DNA of 64,000 bases from Alicyclobacillus sp. SO9 (GTDB lineage Bacteria; Bacillota; Bacilli; Alicyclobacillales; Alicyclobacillaceae). Below the pieces are notes generated by a model. The model was given only the letters and a program-made list of their open reading frames with translations, was not told the DNA's origin and ran no database searches. The DNA lies in assembly GCF_016406125.1 (NCBI RefSeq), contig NZ_CP066339.1, positions 744,001 through 808,000 of the forward strand, written 5' to 3'. Each line of letters opens with the position of its first letter. The first letter of the stretch is position 1. The position numbers and the translations under genes are program-made. Positions 53,740 to 63,758 of this stretch are shown here, in pieces.

Positions 53740-54860
53740 TTAACCTCCAATGGATAGTTGAACAATCTTTACGACAAGCATAATGACTGCTATCACCAGA
53801 TAACCACGAAGGGTCGCCATGGCGAGCTTTTGTGTCGGAGACCATATTACCTTCGGCAGTTTGCCAAGCGGAGGCATTCGCCAAGTGTGCCGGTCTTCTT
53901 CTCCGTACATCGGTTTGACTGGTGAACGCCTCCGATACCATACTAGGCCAGCTGCCACAAGCCCAACGAATAGTACGCCAGCTGAAACAAGGCTTAATAC
54001 CTGGACGTTGACACTCGGAAAGAACGTTGCAATGGCTAAAATCAACGAAAGTACAACCAACACACCGACAATTACACTACCGATGATATTCAACCACGGA
54101 CGATTAACCCAAGGTCCTAAAACAGCTTTGTCATTGCACAGAAGTAACAAAAACACGGTCGCGCTTGGGAGCAGAATGCCTGCCAAAGCTTGTACTCCAG
54201 TTGTGATAAGCCCAAGCGGAGCATGTGGGATGACGACGATGCCAGCGGAAACCAAAATGATGATGCCGTACACCACGTAAAAGCTCCAGCCTTCCTTGAT
54301 GTTCCGGTGCAATGAATGTTTTGTACCAAACACATCACCAAACGCATACGAAGTCGATAGGGTAACTGCCGCAGCGCCAATCAAGGATGCATTCAGCAAA
54401 TGATTGCAAACAAATCACCGGCCACCACTCCAACATGCAGCGACAATCCAGCAATCACAGTGCCGGCATTCACAAATTGTCCAGCCAGGTGGTTCCCTGG
54501 AATGCAAATGCAGTCGTTACGATGAGTGCAGTTGCTGCAACCACCACAACAACAGAACCAATTACTGTATCGAACCGCTCATAAGACAACCACCGGGTGT
54601 CAGCCTCTTGTCGATCACGTTTGATTGCTGAAAAAACAACTGCCACGGTGCCACTGTCGTCCCCACCATACCAATGATGAGAAGCAGTGCGTCCGAGGTG
54701 AACCCACCATGCACTCCCGGTTGCAAAAAACCTGTAACTACTGGGCGAGCAGTTGGATGGGTCATGAGTACAAGAGGTATGACCAGAAAATTGGCGATAA
54801 CCATCACATACATAAATCGCTCCCAGCGGCGAAAACTACCGGTAGCCGTCATGCCAATGA
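53740..54860 (-). pseudogene. Nramp-family metal transporter, cut by the Tn3 element and frameshifted
   Basis: The open C-terminal part (53740-54399) has about five helices. Upstream frames add AATALIVTTAFAF and GMVGTTVAPWQLFFQQSNVI, the latter a hallmark of Nramp-related transporters. The N-terminal third is missing because the gene stops at the transposon's left repeat at 54860. At least three single-base losses separate the pieces: near 54590 (CCC for CCCC), near 54480 (TTT for TTTT) and near 54405 (TTT for TTTT). The missing 5' part is not found on the other side of the transposon. Confidence 0.75.
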
Positions 54861-54914
54861 GGGGTCTGTGTAGCAATGGAACAGAAAACCGGAATAAGCG
54901 ATCCAGTTTATGTA
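54861..54914 (+). repeat. Left terminal inverted repeat of the Tn3 element (54 bp)
   Basis: It starts GGGGTCTGTGTAGCAATGGA and matches the reverse complement of 63702-63755 over all 54 bp. Typical Tn3-family repeats start with GGGG and are about 38 bp; the extra identity may hold further TnpA contacts. Confidence 0.95.
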
Positions 54915-55207
54915 TGTTTGCTAATGGGTTGTTCTTCCGTAACATCTCGGTCTTACCGTAAATTTCATCAACAGAACATTAAATAGTCGCAATCCTCCGT
55001 TTTCCAGGAGTAACTAAGGTGTCATGTACTCCTGAAGCAAGTTTGCAATTGACACCGAAATCCCCAACTCTGGATACCTGCACAAATCGCATCTACTTCT
55101 TGTGCTTTCTATGCCTTTCGTTTTACCTCAAAGAAAATGTGTATTTATTCCTTCATTGGATAATAATAATCACACAATAAGGTCATCCGCATGGGACGGC
55201 GAGAAAA
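54915..55207. other. Leader of the ger cargo without visible gene
   Basis: About 290 bp between the left repeat and the first cargo gene. No ribosome site or conserved reading frame is seen. It should hold the promoter of the germination operon, which in sporulating bacilli is normally read by forespore sigma-G; I could not recognise a convincing sigma-G box. Confidence 0.35.
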
Positions 55208-55423
55208 ATGTTGGCATGGCTTCTGTTTTCTGCGAGTGCCATGAGCAGCTTGGTATTTGCTCATATTTCCAAGCGTATGCAAGAGGCCGTTCGAACGGAC
55301 CCGCATTATTCATGGTTGATTTTGATTGTTTTGTTTGCAGGACTTATAGACATTTATATCACCTTGGCCGCAGTTAAGGCCCTTGTTGACCACCTATACA
55401 TGGTTAAACAGAGCATTCACTAA
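55208..55423 (+). CDS. Small two-helix membrane protein at the head of the ger operon
   Basis: A 71-residue protein with two hydrophobic segments (MLAWLLFSASAMSSLVFA and LILIVLFAGLIDIYITLAAVKAL). The ribosome site is weak. It precedes the gerA-type gene in the same orientation by about 90 bp. Small accessory membrane proteins occur in some ger operons, but I do not recognise a family. Confidence 0.5.
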   Translation: MLAWLLFSASAMSSLVFAHISKRMQEAVRTDPHYSWLILIVLFAGLIDIYITLAAVKALVDHLYMVKQSIH

Positions 55424-55510
55424 GAATTTTCACACATGAAAGCCGGGAGTTGCCGACTTGACGAAGCGAATCATCCTCTAATCTTACTGTTGAATCCGAC
55501 GAGGGTTGCC

Positions 55511-57087
55511 ATGAGAAGAAAAACCACTTGGTTACAGTTTCGTAGTAAATCCAAAAGACGATCGTTGAGAAAGCAGCTACAGGACATCTCGTTTTGGAAT
55601 GTATCTGATGATCCGGCAGAGATTCCTTCTGAGTTGCAAGAGTCCTTGGCATTGATTCAAGACGAATGGGCAAAGTGTGCAGATGTGCAGTATCAGCACT
55701 TGCATGTTCAGGGAGTACCTGTGTGTCTGGTGTTTATCAGCAACTTAATCGATCAGGAGACTGCTCAGCGCACTCTGATGGAACCCTTAACACGATATGA
55801 ACAAGGCAAAGTTACCTACCTGCATTGAAGGACACCTTGAACGCCCTGATGACGGAAGAGACCTCTCAAATCTCTGCGATTCATCAGGCCATTGCCCAGG
55901 GAAAGTCGTGGCTTTGGTGGATGGGCAATCGGGAGCCTTGCTGGTGGATGTCAACAAATTCCCCGCACGTGCAATTGAGACTTCTCAAAACGAACCCACC
56001 ATCCAGGACCCCAGGAGGCATTTATTGAAAGCTTGCAAACGAACTTGGCGCTCGTTCGCAAACGTCTGCGGACTTCGAAACTCAAAATTGAAACCCTGCC
56101 GGTGGGGACAAAAACCAATGTACAGTTGGCGTTGCTGTACGTGGAGGGCATTGTCAAACCCGGCCTCGTTGAGGAAGCCCATCAGCGTCTACACGGATTC
56201 AAATCGATGGTATCATCTCCGCCAATGAAATTCGGGAAATGATTGGTGATGCACCGTTTTCACCCTTTCGATTGACGGAGGTTACAGAACGGCCGGACCG
56301 TACGGTAGCGGGGTTGTTACAGGGGAGAATTTGTTTTTTGATCGATGGAACGCCCACGGCTATCTCGGTACCCGTGGTTTTTGTAGGTGGGTTGATTTCT
56401 GCAGAAGACTATTACGGACACTTCATGACGGCCCTGCCTCTACGGATTCTTCGTCATGCCATGTACTGGTCATCTTTGTTGCTTCCGTCACTCTATATAG
56501 CATTACTTTCGTATAATCAAGACCTCGTTCCAACTCCGTTGCTCATTAGTTTGGAGGCCCAGCACGAAGGAATTCCTTTCCCGACCATCGTCGAGGCGAT
56601 AGGCATGCAAACTACCTTTGAGGCTCTCCGGGAAGCGGGTCTACGTCTGCCGCGAGCGGTCGGACAATCTGTGAGTATCGTTGGCACGCTCATTATCGGG
56701 GATGCGGCAGTCAATGCGAGTATTGTTTCTCCTGGCATGGTGATTGTTGTGGCAGCTGCGGGCGTGGCATCTTATACGACTCCATCGCAGGATTTGGTCA
56801 ATACAAACCGCATTCTTCAATATCCGTTTATGATCGTGGCGTCGCTGTTGGGTTTATACGGCATCGTCGCATTAGGATTAGTCCTCGTCATCCACATGGT
56901 TTCCTTACGGTCATTTGGTGTTCCGTACATGGCACCACTTGCCCCATTTTCATGGCCAGAGATGCGTGACACCTTCATCCGAGCGCCCTGGTGGGCCATG
57001 AACCAGCGTCCACAGTTTTACGAATCCGTCAATTCGACACGAAACCGAGCTCCTAAACCATCCCCTCCTTCCAGGGATTCGACATGA
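55511..57087 (+). pseudogene. GerA-type germinant receptor A subunit with four frameshifts
   Basis: From the ATG at 55511 the N-terminal soluble domain (FWNVSDDPAEIPSELQESL) is followed by segments in other frames: ALMTEETSQISAIHQAIAQGK, VALVDGQSGALLVDVN and ALLYVEGIVKPGLVEEA, then the open membrane part from 56239 (ILRHAMYWSSLLLPSLYIALL, IPFPTIVEAIGM, GQSVSIVGTLIIGDAAVNA). These are hallmark GerA-family sequences, total about 520 residues as in known subunits. Each shift (near 55827, 55900, 56010 and 56190) is repaired by one added base, at least three of them in a homopolymer run. A subunits sit in the spore inner membrane and help sense germinants. Its stop overlaps gerC by 4 bases. Confidence 0.82.
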
Positions 57088-58307
57088 CGATGGGACAACA
57101 CACTCGGTGGATCGTTTCGGCTTTGTTGATGGGGATATTGCTCGGAGTACCTGGATGTAAAGACCTGCGAGAAGTCGATGATCTCAATATCGTGTTAGCC
57201 GTCGGTATCGACGAAACACAGGATCAACGGATTCGAGTCACCACAGAAATCGTGGATCCAGCGAATAGTCGTGGACCAAGCTCAGGTGCGGGTACGGGCA
57301 AGCGAGATGAAGCTACAATTACACGCCAACAAACCGGAAGTACCATCGAAGAGGCGGTCGGGCTATTGGATGAAGAAGTCCCAAGAAAGTTGTTTTTGGC
57401 CCATAATTCCGTGATTATATTCGGACATAACTATGCCACACACGGGATCGATCGCGCTCTGGATTATTTAGAGCGGAATCGGAGTTATCGGCGCAATCAA
57501 TTGTTTGTGGTCACCGATGGTACCGCATCCGATTTGATGACGTCTTCGGTCACACCAGAGTTCTATCATGCAACGGCTATGCGTTCCCTAGTCGAACAAG
57601 GAATGCACAAATCCACTGCGGTGAACAGTACACAATTAAGTTTCATGAAACAATACCTGCGTCCTTCACACACTCCAGCGATGGCTCGTCTGGAGACGGC
57701 CAAAAACGGCATTGTTCCGGAAGGCATTGGGCTCTTTGATGGAGGTCAGTATAAAGATTATTTGACATCTGCAGAAGTTCCGGCATTGTTGCGGTTTATG
57801 CAGGACACTCAGCAAACTGAAATCACAATCCCTTGCACAAATAAAGAGACGCCACAAGGAGATATGAGTCAGACCTATCGCATCCTACACACTCATACGA
57901 ACGTGACCCCGCAAGTTCACGGCAATGAGATCAGGTTTTTCGTGAATGTTCGTGGACAAGCAGAAATTTCACGGTTATGTCCTGGGAGTAAACCGACGCC
58001 TCAAACCTATTCAAAATGGGAGATCCAACTTGATCACACGCTTCAGGAACAGATGCAGCGCGTATTCACGCGGCTCCAGAAAGACGATGTGGACTCTGTC
58101 CACTTCTCCGATGTCCTCTATAAGAGAAATCCGATCCTCTGGCAACAAATGGCTCACCAGTGGAAGGAACTTTTTCCGCATATTCAAGTGACCTATGACG
58201 TTCAGGTCCAGCTGTTACGTCACGGTCTGGCTTCCAAATCTCCGGATGTGGAGTACTCTCCAGAAGGACTCCCTCCTCATGCTGGACGGGAAGGGGTTGC
58301 TCCTTGA
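57084..58307 (+). CDS. GerC-type germinant receptor lipoprotein (Ger(x)C family)
   Basis: A 407-residue lipoprotein that starts inside the gerA stop. Signal with lipobox GVPGC near residue 25, then the family start LREVDDLNIVLAVGIDE, the DEATITRQQTGSTIEEAVGLL region and NSVIIFGHNYA, all typical of Ger(x)C proteins. The frame is intact. C subunits are anchored to the outer face of the spore inner membrane and work with A and B. The last codons overlap the start of the small D-like gene. Confidence 0.9.
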   Translation: MTMGQHTRWIVSALLMGILLGVPGCKDLREVDDLNIVLAVGIDETQDQRIRVTTEIVDPANSRGPSSGAGTGKRDEATITRQQTGSTIEEAVGLLDEEVPRKLFLAHNSVIIFGHNYATHGIDRALDYLERNRSYRRNQLFVVTDGTASDLMTSSVTPEFYHATAMRSLVEQGMHKSTAVNSTQLSFMKQYLRPSHTPAMARLETAKNGIVPEGIGLFDGGQYKDYLTSAEVPALLRFMQDTQQTEITIPCTNKETPQGDMSQTYRILHTHTNVTPQVHGNEIRFFVNVRGQAEISRLCPGSKPTPQTYSKWEIQLDHTLQEQMQRVFTRLQKDDVDSVHFSDVLYKRNPILWQQMAHQWKELFPHIQVTYDVQVQLLRHGLASKSPDVEYSPEGLPPHAGREGVAP

Positions 58308-58522
58308 TTTGGGTTGCACTGTTTTTTTCAAGCATCCTGGTGGTCCATGGGTTTCGTCAGAAGGTGACATGGAGAGAATGGATTGTGAACGTACCGGCAT
58401 TCATATTTGCTCTGCTCGGTTCGGGCATCGTGAGTTTCAATATTTGGCCGAAGATCAACCTTCTTTGGGGGATACAATGGCTTTTTGAACCCATCACGAA
58501 GTGGCTGTACTCGATTTTGTAA
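58304..58522 (+). CDS. Small D-subunit-like germination protein
   Basis: A 72-residue protein with two hydrophobic helices (WVALFFSSILVVHGF and VPAFIFALLGSGIVSFNIW). The TTG at 58304 overlaps the gerC stop as TTGA. Small two-helix D subunits are known from some Bacillus ger operons, where they modulate the receptor. Position between C and B and the topology support this; sequence motifs are not diagnostic. Confidence 0.6.
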   Translation: MIWVALFFSSILVVHGFRQKVTWREWIVNVPAFIFALLGSGIVSFNIWPKINLLWGIQWLFEPITKWLYSIL

Positions 58523-58536
58523 TATGGTGGTGCTTG

Positions 58537-59624
58537 ATGGAGACACAAATATCACGACTGCAATTGATGTATTTAATGATATGGGTCATATTGGGGACTG
58601 GAATTGTCCTTTTACCCCTTGCCATCGCTCAATTTACCATTCAGGACGGCTGGATGGTTCCTCTTTTCTTTTTGGCGGCACGATAGTCGCCGCGATCGTA
58701 TGCGTCGTGTTTATCCGGACGTTTCCCAATCAATCACTTGCTAATGGGCTCGAAACCGCCTTTGGCCCTTGGCTTGGTCGGTTAATAGGGGTTTGGATGA
58801 TAATTTTCTTTTTCGTTTTCTCGGCCATGTTGCTTCGGGAACTTACGGTATTTGTGGAAGTCACGAGTCTTCCCAAAACTCCGGCGTACCTGATTTCTGC
58901 GACTATCCTGGTTCCAATTGCGTACGGGGTTTTTCAAGGTGTTGAGGTAGTGGGACGATTGGCAGAATTTCTCACACCAGTAGCCTTAATGATTGGCGTG
59001 ATTTTGGTTGTATTGTCCTTCCAAAATGCAGACTTTTCCCAAATCCAACCTGTGTTGGCCCATGGCTGGACCCCAGTACTTCGAGCATCTGTGTTGCCCG
59101 CCACATCGTTCGCGTTTGAATTGATTGGCGTTTTACAATTTGTGAAATCGATCAAAGGTGGAAAAACACTTGGGCGGGACCTGTTGTACGTGGGGGCATC
59201 TTTGACCGTATTTGGAGTATTGGTTGAGATGTTGATAATTTCAGTGCTGGGTCCATCGATAACCTATTTGTCCTTACCTGTGGCCGAGGTCATTCGGGGA
59301 ATCCGTATCGGCGAATTCATACAAAGGTTCGACACCATTTACGTAATGGGCGTAATCGCTACGATGGTCTTAAAAATTTCCGTGTTTCTATATGCCATGT
59401 CTTCAGCCATGCAGGATACCTTTCGACTTTCCACCTTCAGAAATGTAGTTTGGCCGAATGGAATCGCCATCTGGACAGCCAGCATTTTATTCTTTCACAA
59501 TTCGCCCGACCTGCATGAGTTTATGGTCTATGTGACACCGGCATATTTTAGTTTCACTTTGGTCCTCATGCCAATATTCGCCGTTCTGACATTTCGGTTG
59601 AAAAAAGTATTCGGTTCCCAATGA
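58537..59624 (+). pseudogene. GerB-type germinant receptor permease subunit with one frameshift
   Basis: From the ATG at 58537 the N-terminus (ISRLQLMYLMIWVILGTGIV) runs to MVPLFFLAAR and a stop; the next frame continues FGGTIVAAIVCVVFIRTFP through to 59624. Adding one G in the GG near 58675 restores a continuous protein of about 363 residues with ten helices, the size of GerB/GerKB proteins (APC superfamily, endospore permease type). B subunits form the germinant-binding permease of the receptor. Only this single defect is seen. Confidence 0.82.
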
Positions 59625-59660
59625 CCGAGTTCATGGATTCACACATACACGCTAAGCTTA

Positions 59661-59779
59661 TTCTAATAATACTATTTATTCGAATTAAAAGACCTGATAT
59701 ACTTCTAATAATGCGGCGAAATTGCTGGGGTAAGGCGTTGAATCCACTTCCAATAATAAGAACCGTCTGGAGACCTGAT
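59661..59779 (+). other. TnpI internal recombination site (resolution site)
   Basis: Directly before tnpI, TTCTAATAAT occurs at 59661-59670 and 59703-59712, and TTCCAATAAT at 59748-59757. GACCTGAT occurs at 59691-59698 and 59772-59779. TnpI-type Tn3 transposons have an internal recombination site of about 100-120 bp in this position, made of a core and accessory direct repeats bound by TnpI. The repeats, length and position match; the core cannot be fixed without experiments. Confidence 0.65.
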
Positions 59780-59782
59780 TAG

Positions 59783-60670
59783 ATGGCACATATAAACTCG
59801 GTACTTGAGGGTTATCTTCCTTGGTTGAATCGGCAACCTTTTTCACCAAATACTCGAATTGCGTACCGTCGATGGGTTGAACAATTTGTACGTTACTTGA
59901 ATGCATATCCGGCTGTATACGGAGATCCGCTTGGTGAATCATCCGCTCGTGACTACGCGGTGCGGGATTTTAAGTCTCATCTGAAGACGATACACCATGC
60001 CAAGCCAGCTTCCGTGAATCTTGCTCTCGCTGCTCTTGACCACTTCTATGCTCGATATCTTCAGATGGGGAGTCCCCAGGTAGAGCGAGAGGAACTGCCG
60101 AATCAAGCACCACGGGCGCTTTCTCCCGAAGAACAAAGACGCTTCTTACGAGCGGTTGAACGTCAACCGAATACTCGAGACCAAGCAATCGGGACGCTTC
60201 TCTTTTATACCGCCCTACGTATCAGTGAGTGCGTACAACTCAATGTAGATGACGTTATGATCTCGGAACGTAAAGGGCAAGTAACGGTTCGAATGGGAAA
60301 AGGAAATCGATATCGGGAAGTTCCTCTGAACGCTTCGGTTCGATCATCCTTGCAGGCGTGGCTAGATGATCGCCACATTCAGTTTCCGGGTACAGCAGAG
60401 TCGGCTTTGTTCCTCACTCGACGTGGGAACCGCTGCTCGATTCGCTCTGTCGATTTAGTAATTCGAAAAATCGCACAAGACGCTGGACTCACATTGTCTG
60501 CTCACACGCTTCGGCATACTTGCCTGACCAATTTGGTACGTAATGGTCACGACCTTGTGATGGTGGCTGAACTTGCAGGCCACAAGCGACTGGATACAAC
60601 GCGGCGATATAGCCTACCGAGTGACGAGGACCGCGCAATGGCAATGGAAGGCCTCAAAATGGAGGTGTAA
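59783..60670 (+). CDS. tnpI: TnpI tyrosine recombinase
   Basis: A 295-residue tyrosine recombinase resolving transposition cointegrates. The N-terminal SAM-like domain (PNTRIAYRRWVEQFVRYL) is followed by a catalytic domain with Arg in TALRISE, Lys in GKGNRYREVPL, the HxxR box HTLRHT, His in AGHKRLDTT and the Tyr nucleophile in RRYS. Length is close to Tn4430 TnpI. The frame is intact. tnpA starts 24 bp behind it. Confidence 0.9.
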   Translation: MAHINSVLEGYLPWLNRQPFSPNTRIAYRRWVEQFVRYLNAYPAVYGDPLGESSARDYAVRDFKSHLKTIHHAKPASVNLALAALDHFYARYLQMGSPQVEREELPNQAPRALSPEEQRRFLRAVERQPNTRDQAIGTLLFYTALRISECVQLNVDDVMISERKGQVTVRMGKGNRYREVPLNASVRSSLQAWLDDRHIQFPGTAESALFLTRRGNRCSIRSVDLVIRKIAQDAGLTLSAHTLRHTCLTNLVRNGHDLVMVAELAGHKRLDTTRRYSLPSDEDRAMAMEGLKMEV

Positions 60671-60693
60671 CTCCTGACTCCAGGGAGGAAAAC

Positions 60694-63600
60694 GTGCCTG
60701 TAGATTTCCTTACTCCAGAACAAGAGCGCCGATACGGTCGAATGATTGAAGAGCCAACACCGGAACAACTGGCTCGTTACTTTTGGCTAGATGACCGCGA
60801 TCACCATCTTGTCACACAACATCGAGGTTCCCATAATCAACTGGGGTTTGCTATCCAACTCGGTACCGTCAGATTTTTAGGGACCTTTTTAACCGATCCC
60901 ACGGATGTCCCAATATCCGTTGTAAGGTATGTCGCAAGTCAACTGCAAATGGCCAATACTCGTGTTTTCGAGCGTTATCGTGGTTCGGAGAGTCGGTGGG
61001 ATCACACAGCGGAAATTCGAAAGGCATATGGATATCGCGATTTCCCAGACCAGCCGCATCACTTCGAATTCGTGAGATGGTTGTACCACCACGCTTGGTT
61101 GACTGCAGAACGGCCCAGCGTGTTATTTGATTTAGCCACGGCCAGGTGTGTAGAAAAGAAAGTTTTATTGCCTGGTGTAACGATACTTGCACGGCTGATT
61201 GCCCAGATCCGTGACCGCGTGGCCACCCGGCTCTGGCGCCTCTTGGCCCAGGTTCCAAACTACTCTGAGCGTAATCGACTAGAGCAGTTGTTGACTGCGA
61301 AAGTTTCCTCTCGACAAACCGAATTAGACCATCTTCGCCGTCCACCAACAAACCTTACGGCGAAAGGGATGTTGGAAGGGTTAGAACGCTTGGCAGTCGT
61401 CCGTTCTTACGGAGGTACGACTTGGGATTTGTCGCACATTCCTGTAGGACGACTGCACACCCTCGCCCGTTTTGCGGCTGCAGCCAGGGCACAGGCGATA
61501 TCCCGGATGTCTTTGGAACGACAACTGGCCACTTTAGTCGCGTTTGCCAACGTTTTTGCGATTACGGCTCAGGACGATTTGCTGGAGTTGTTTGATCGAC
61601 TTATGACTGAACTTTTAGCCAAGACCCAGCAAGAGGGGAAGCGGGCCCGGCTCCGAACGATCCGCGATCTGGATGCGGCCGCACGTCAGTTACGGGAAGC
61701 CTGTGTAATCCTCCTAAACGATCAGACACCGGATGCCAAGCTTCGGGCAACGATTTTTGCTCGGGTATCTGCTGAGGTACTGACAGACTCCATTCAAACC
61801 ATCGATGCCCTAACGCGCCGGCCAGAGGAAAATGTGTACTTTACGCAGTTGTTTAGCCATTACAACGGGATTCGTCGGTTTTTACCCCAGATGTTTCGGA
61901 TGATTCATTTCGAGGCGAATTCATCTGCAAAGCCAGTTTTAGACGCCTGGCGATTCTTACGTGACTATGAGGGGGCGAAGAAGATCCCTTGGACACAGGC
62001 ACCCGTCACCGGAATGACAACTTCTTGGCAGCAGGTAGTCTATGACGAGAATGATCAGATTCAGCAACGGGCCTATACGTTCTGGGTACTCATTCGCATC
62101 CATGAAGCTCTGCGCCACCACGACATCTTCGTTACTCCGAGTGAGCGATACAATGACCCAAGGGCACAACTTCTCCAGGGACAGGCTTGGGAAGCAGTGC
62201 GTCCACAAGTTTTACGCACGTTGGATCGAACTATAGATGCTGAGCAGGAAGTCCGAGAACTCGGGGAGAAGTTGAACACCGCGTATCAACAAACCGCCGA
62301 ACGTTGGCCTGAGAATACAGATGTCCGTATGGAGAACATTCAGGGAAGAGCCGGGTTGTTTTGACCGCTTTGGACAAATTGGAGGAACCTCCTTCTCTGC
62401 AAACACTTCGGTCACAAATTCAATCCCTACTACCCCGGATTGACTTGCCGGAATTGTTGCTTGAAGTCAATACCTGGACCGGATTTGCAGATGCTTTTAC
62501 CCACTTTAGTGAAGGTGGGTCGAGGGTACAGGACCTGACGACTAGCGTTTGTGCGGTGCTGATTGCCGAGGCATGTAACATCGGACTGGAACCGGTCGTC
62601 CAATTGGGTGTCCCCGCTTTGACTCGGGATCGATTGACTTGGGTTGAGCAAAACTATTTTCGAGCTGAAACGCTCACACAAGCGAACAATAAACTCGTGG
62701 AATATCAAAGCGGCCTGCAGTTGGCGACGACATGGGGTACCGGCGAAGTTGCATCTGCCGATGGGCTTCGATTTGTAACACCGGTTCGGACGATTCACGC
62801 GGGTCCCAATCCCAAATACTTTGGTGCCGGGCGTGGCGTGACATATTACAACTTCGCTAGCGACCAGTTTACAGGGTTGAATGGCATCGTCATTCCTGGA
62901 ACAATTCGGGATTCGCTGTATCTGCTAGATCTATTATTAGGACAACAAACGGTCCTACAGCCCCAAGAAATCATGACGGATACCGCTGGGTACAGTGACA
63001 TTATCTTTGGACTGTTTGGCCTTTTGGGGTATCAATTTAGTCCGCGCTTAGCTGACATTGGAGAATCAAGATTTTGGCGGCTTGATCCCGCTGCCAACTA
63101 TGGGCCACTCAATGATTTGGCTCGCCACCGTTTACACCCGGAGCGCATTGTTCAGAACTGGAACGATATGCTACGTGTCGCCGGTTCCTTGAAACTTGGA
63201 ACTGTCACCGCCTCTCGATTGATTCGAACTCTTCAACGTGACGGCCGACCGACAACTTTAGGGAAAGCGATTGGGGAATACGGGCGGATTTACAAGACAA
63301 TTTACCTGCTCAATTACTTGAATGATCCCGGATATCGGCGACGGATATTGACGCAGCTCAATCGCGGAGAAAGTCGTCACAGCCTAGCTCGGGCTGTTTG
63401 CTATGGCAAGCGTGGAGAGCTTCATCAGCGATACAAGGAAGGCCAGGAGGATCAACTCGGCGCACTCGGATTCGTCGTGAATGCGATTGTTCTTTGGAAT
63501 ACCCGGTATATGAGTGCGGCCTTGCAAAATTTGCGAGTACAAGGTCAAATGATGGACCTTACTGATATAAAACGGCTTTCTCCCGTGGGACACGACCACA

Positions 63601-63695
63601 TTAACATGGTGGGCCGATACTCGTTTACCTTACCAGAAGAAATTGCACATGGTGATTTACGACCGTTAAATCGAGGGAGTGCAGATTCTTTCTGA
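60694..63695 (+). pseudogene. tnpA: Tn3-family transposase TnpA, split by one frameshift
   Basis: The GTG at 60694 follows GGGAGGAAAAC. The first frame (556 residues) has the DUF4158-type N-terminus (YFWLDDRDHHLV) and the helical middle. It stops at 62364; the second frame, opening at the overlapping TTG at 62361, has LPELLLEVNTWTGF and the DDE core: ASADGLRF, MTDTAGYSD and the E region near GKAIGEYG, ending at SADSF. Joined, they give about 1000 residues, normal for Tn3 TnpA. One more T in the TTTT at 62359-62362 restores the frame (GLFLTALDKLEEPP). Programmed shifting or coupled TTGA translation is possible but not typical. Confidence 0.85.
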
Positions 63696-63701
63696 TGGCG
63701 T

Positions 63702-63755
63702 TACATAAACTGGATCGCTTATTCCGGTTTTCTGTTCCATTGCTACACAGACCCC
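63702..63755 (-). repeat. Right terminal inverted repeat of the Tn3 element (54 bp)
   Basis: The reverse complement is identical to 54861-54914 over 54 bp. It lies 6 bp behind the tnpA stop and ends ACAGACCCC. Segment S follows after three bases. Confidence 0.95.
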
Positions 63756-63758
63756 TGG

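Larger units (their letters stand above)
54861..63755 (+). mobile_element. Tn3-family transposon (TnpI type) carrying a gerA-type germination operon
   Basis: An 8895-bp unit bounded by perfect 54-bp inverted repeats. Cargo: a small membrane protein, gerA-, gerC-, D-like and gerB-type genes; then an internal recombination site, tnpI (tyrosine recombinase) and tnpA. All genes read rightward. The TnpI/TnpA organisation is that of Tn4430/Tn5401 from bacilli. No 5-bp target duplication is visible: AATGA lies on the left and TGGTT on the right. A later deletion or rearrangement at one end is therefore likely. Confidence 0.92.
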
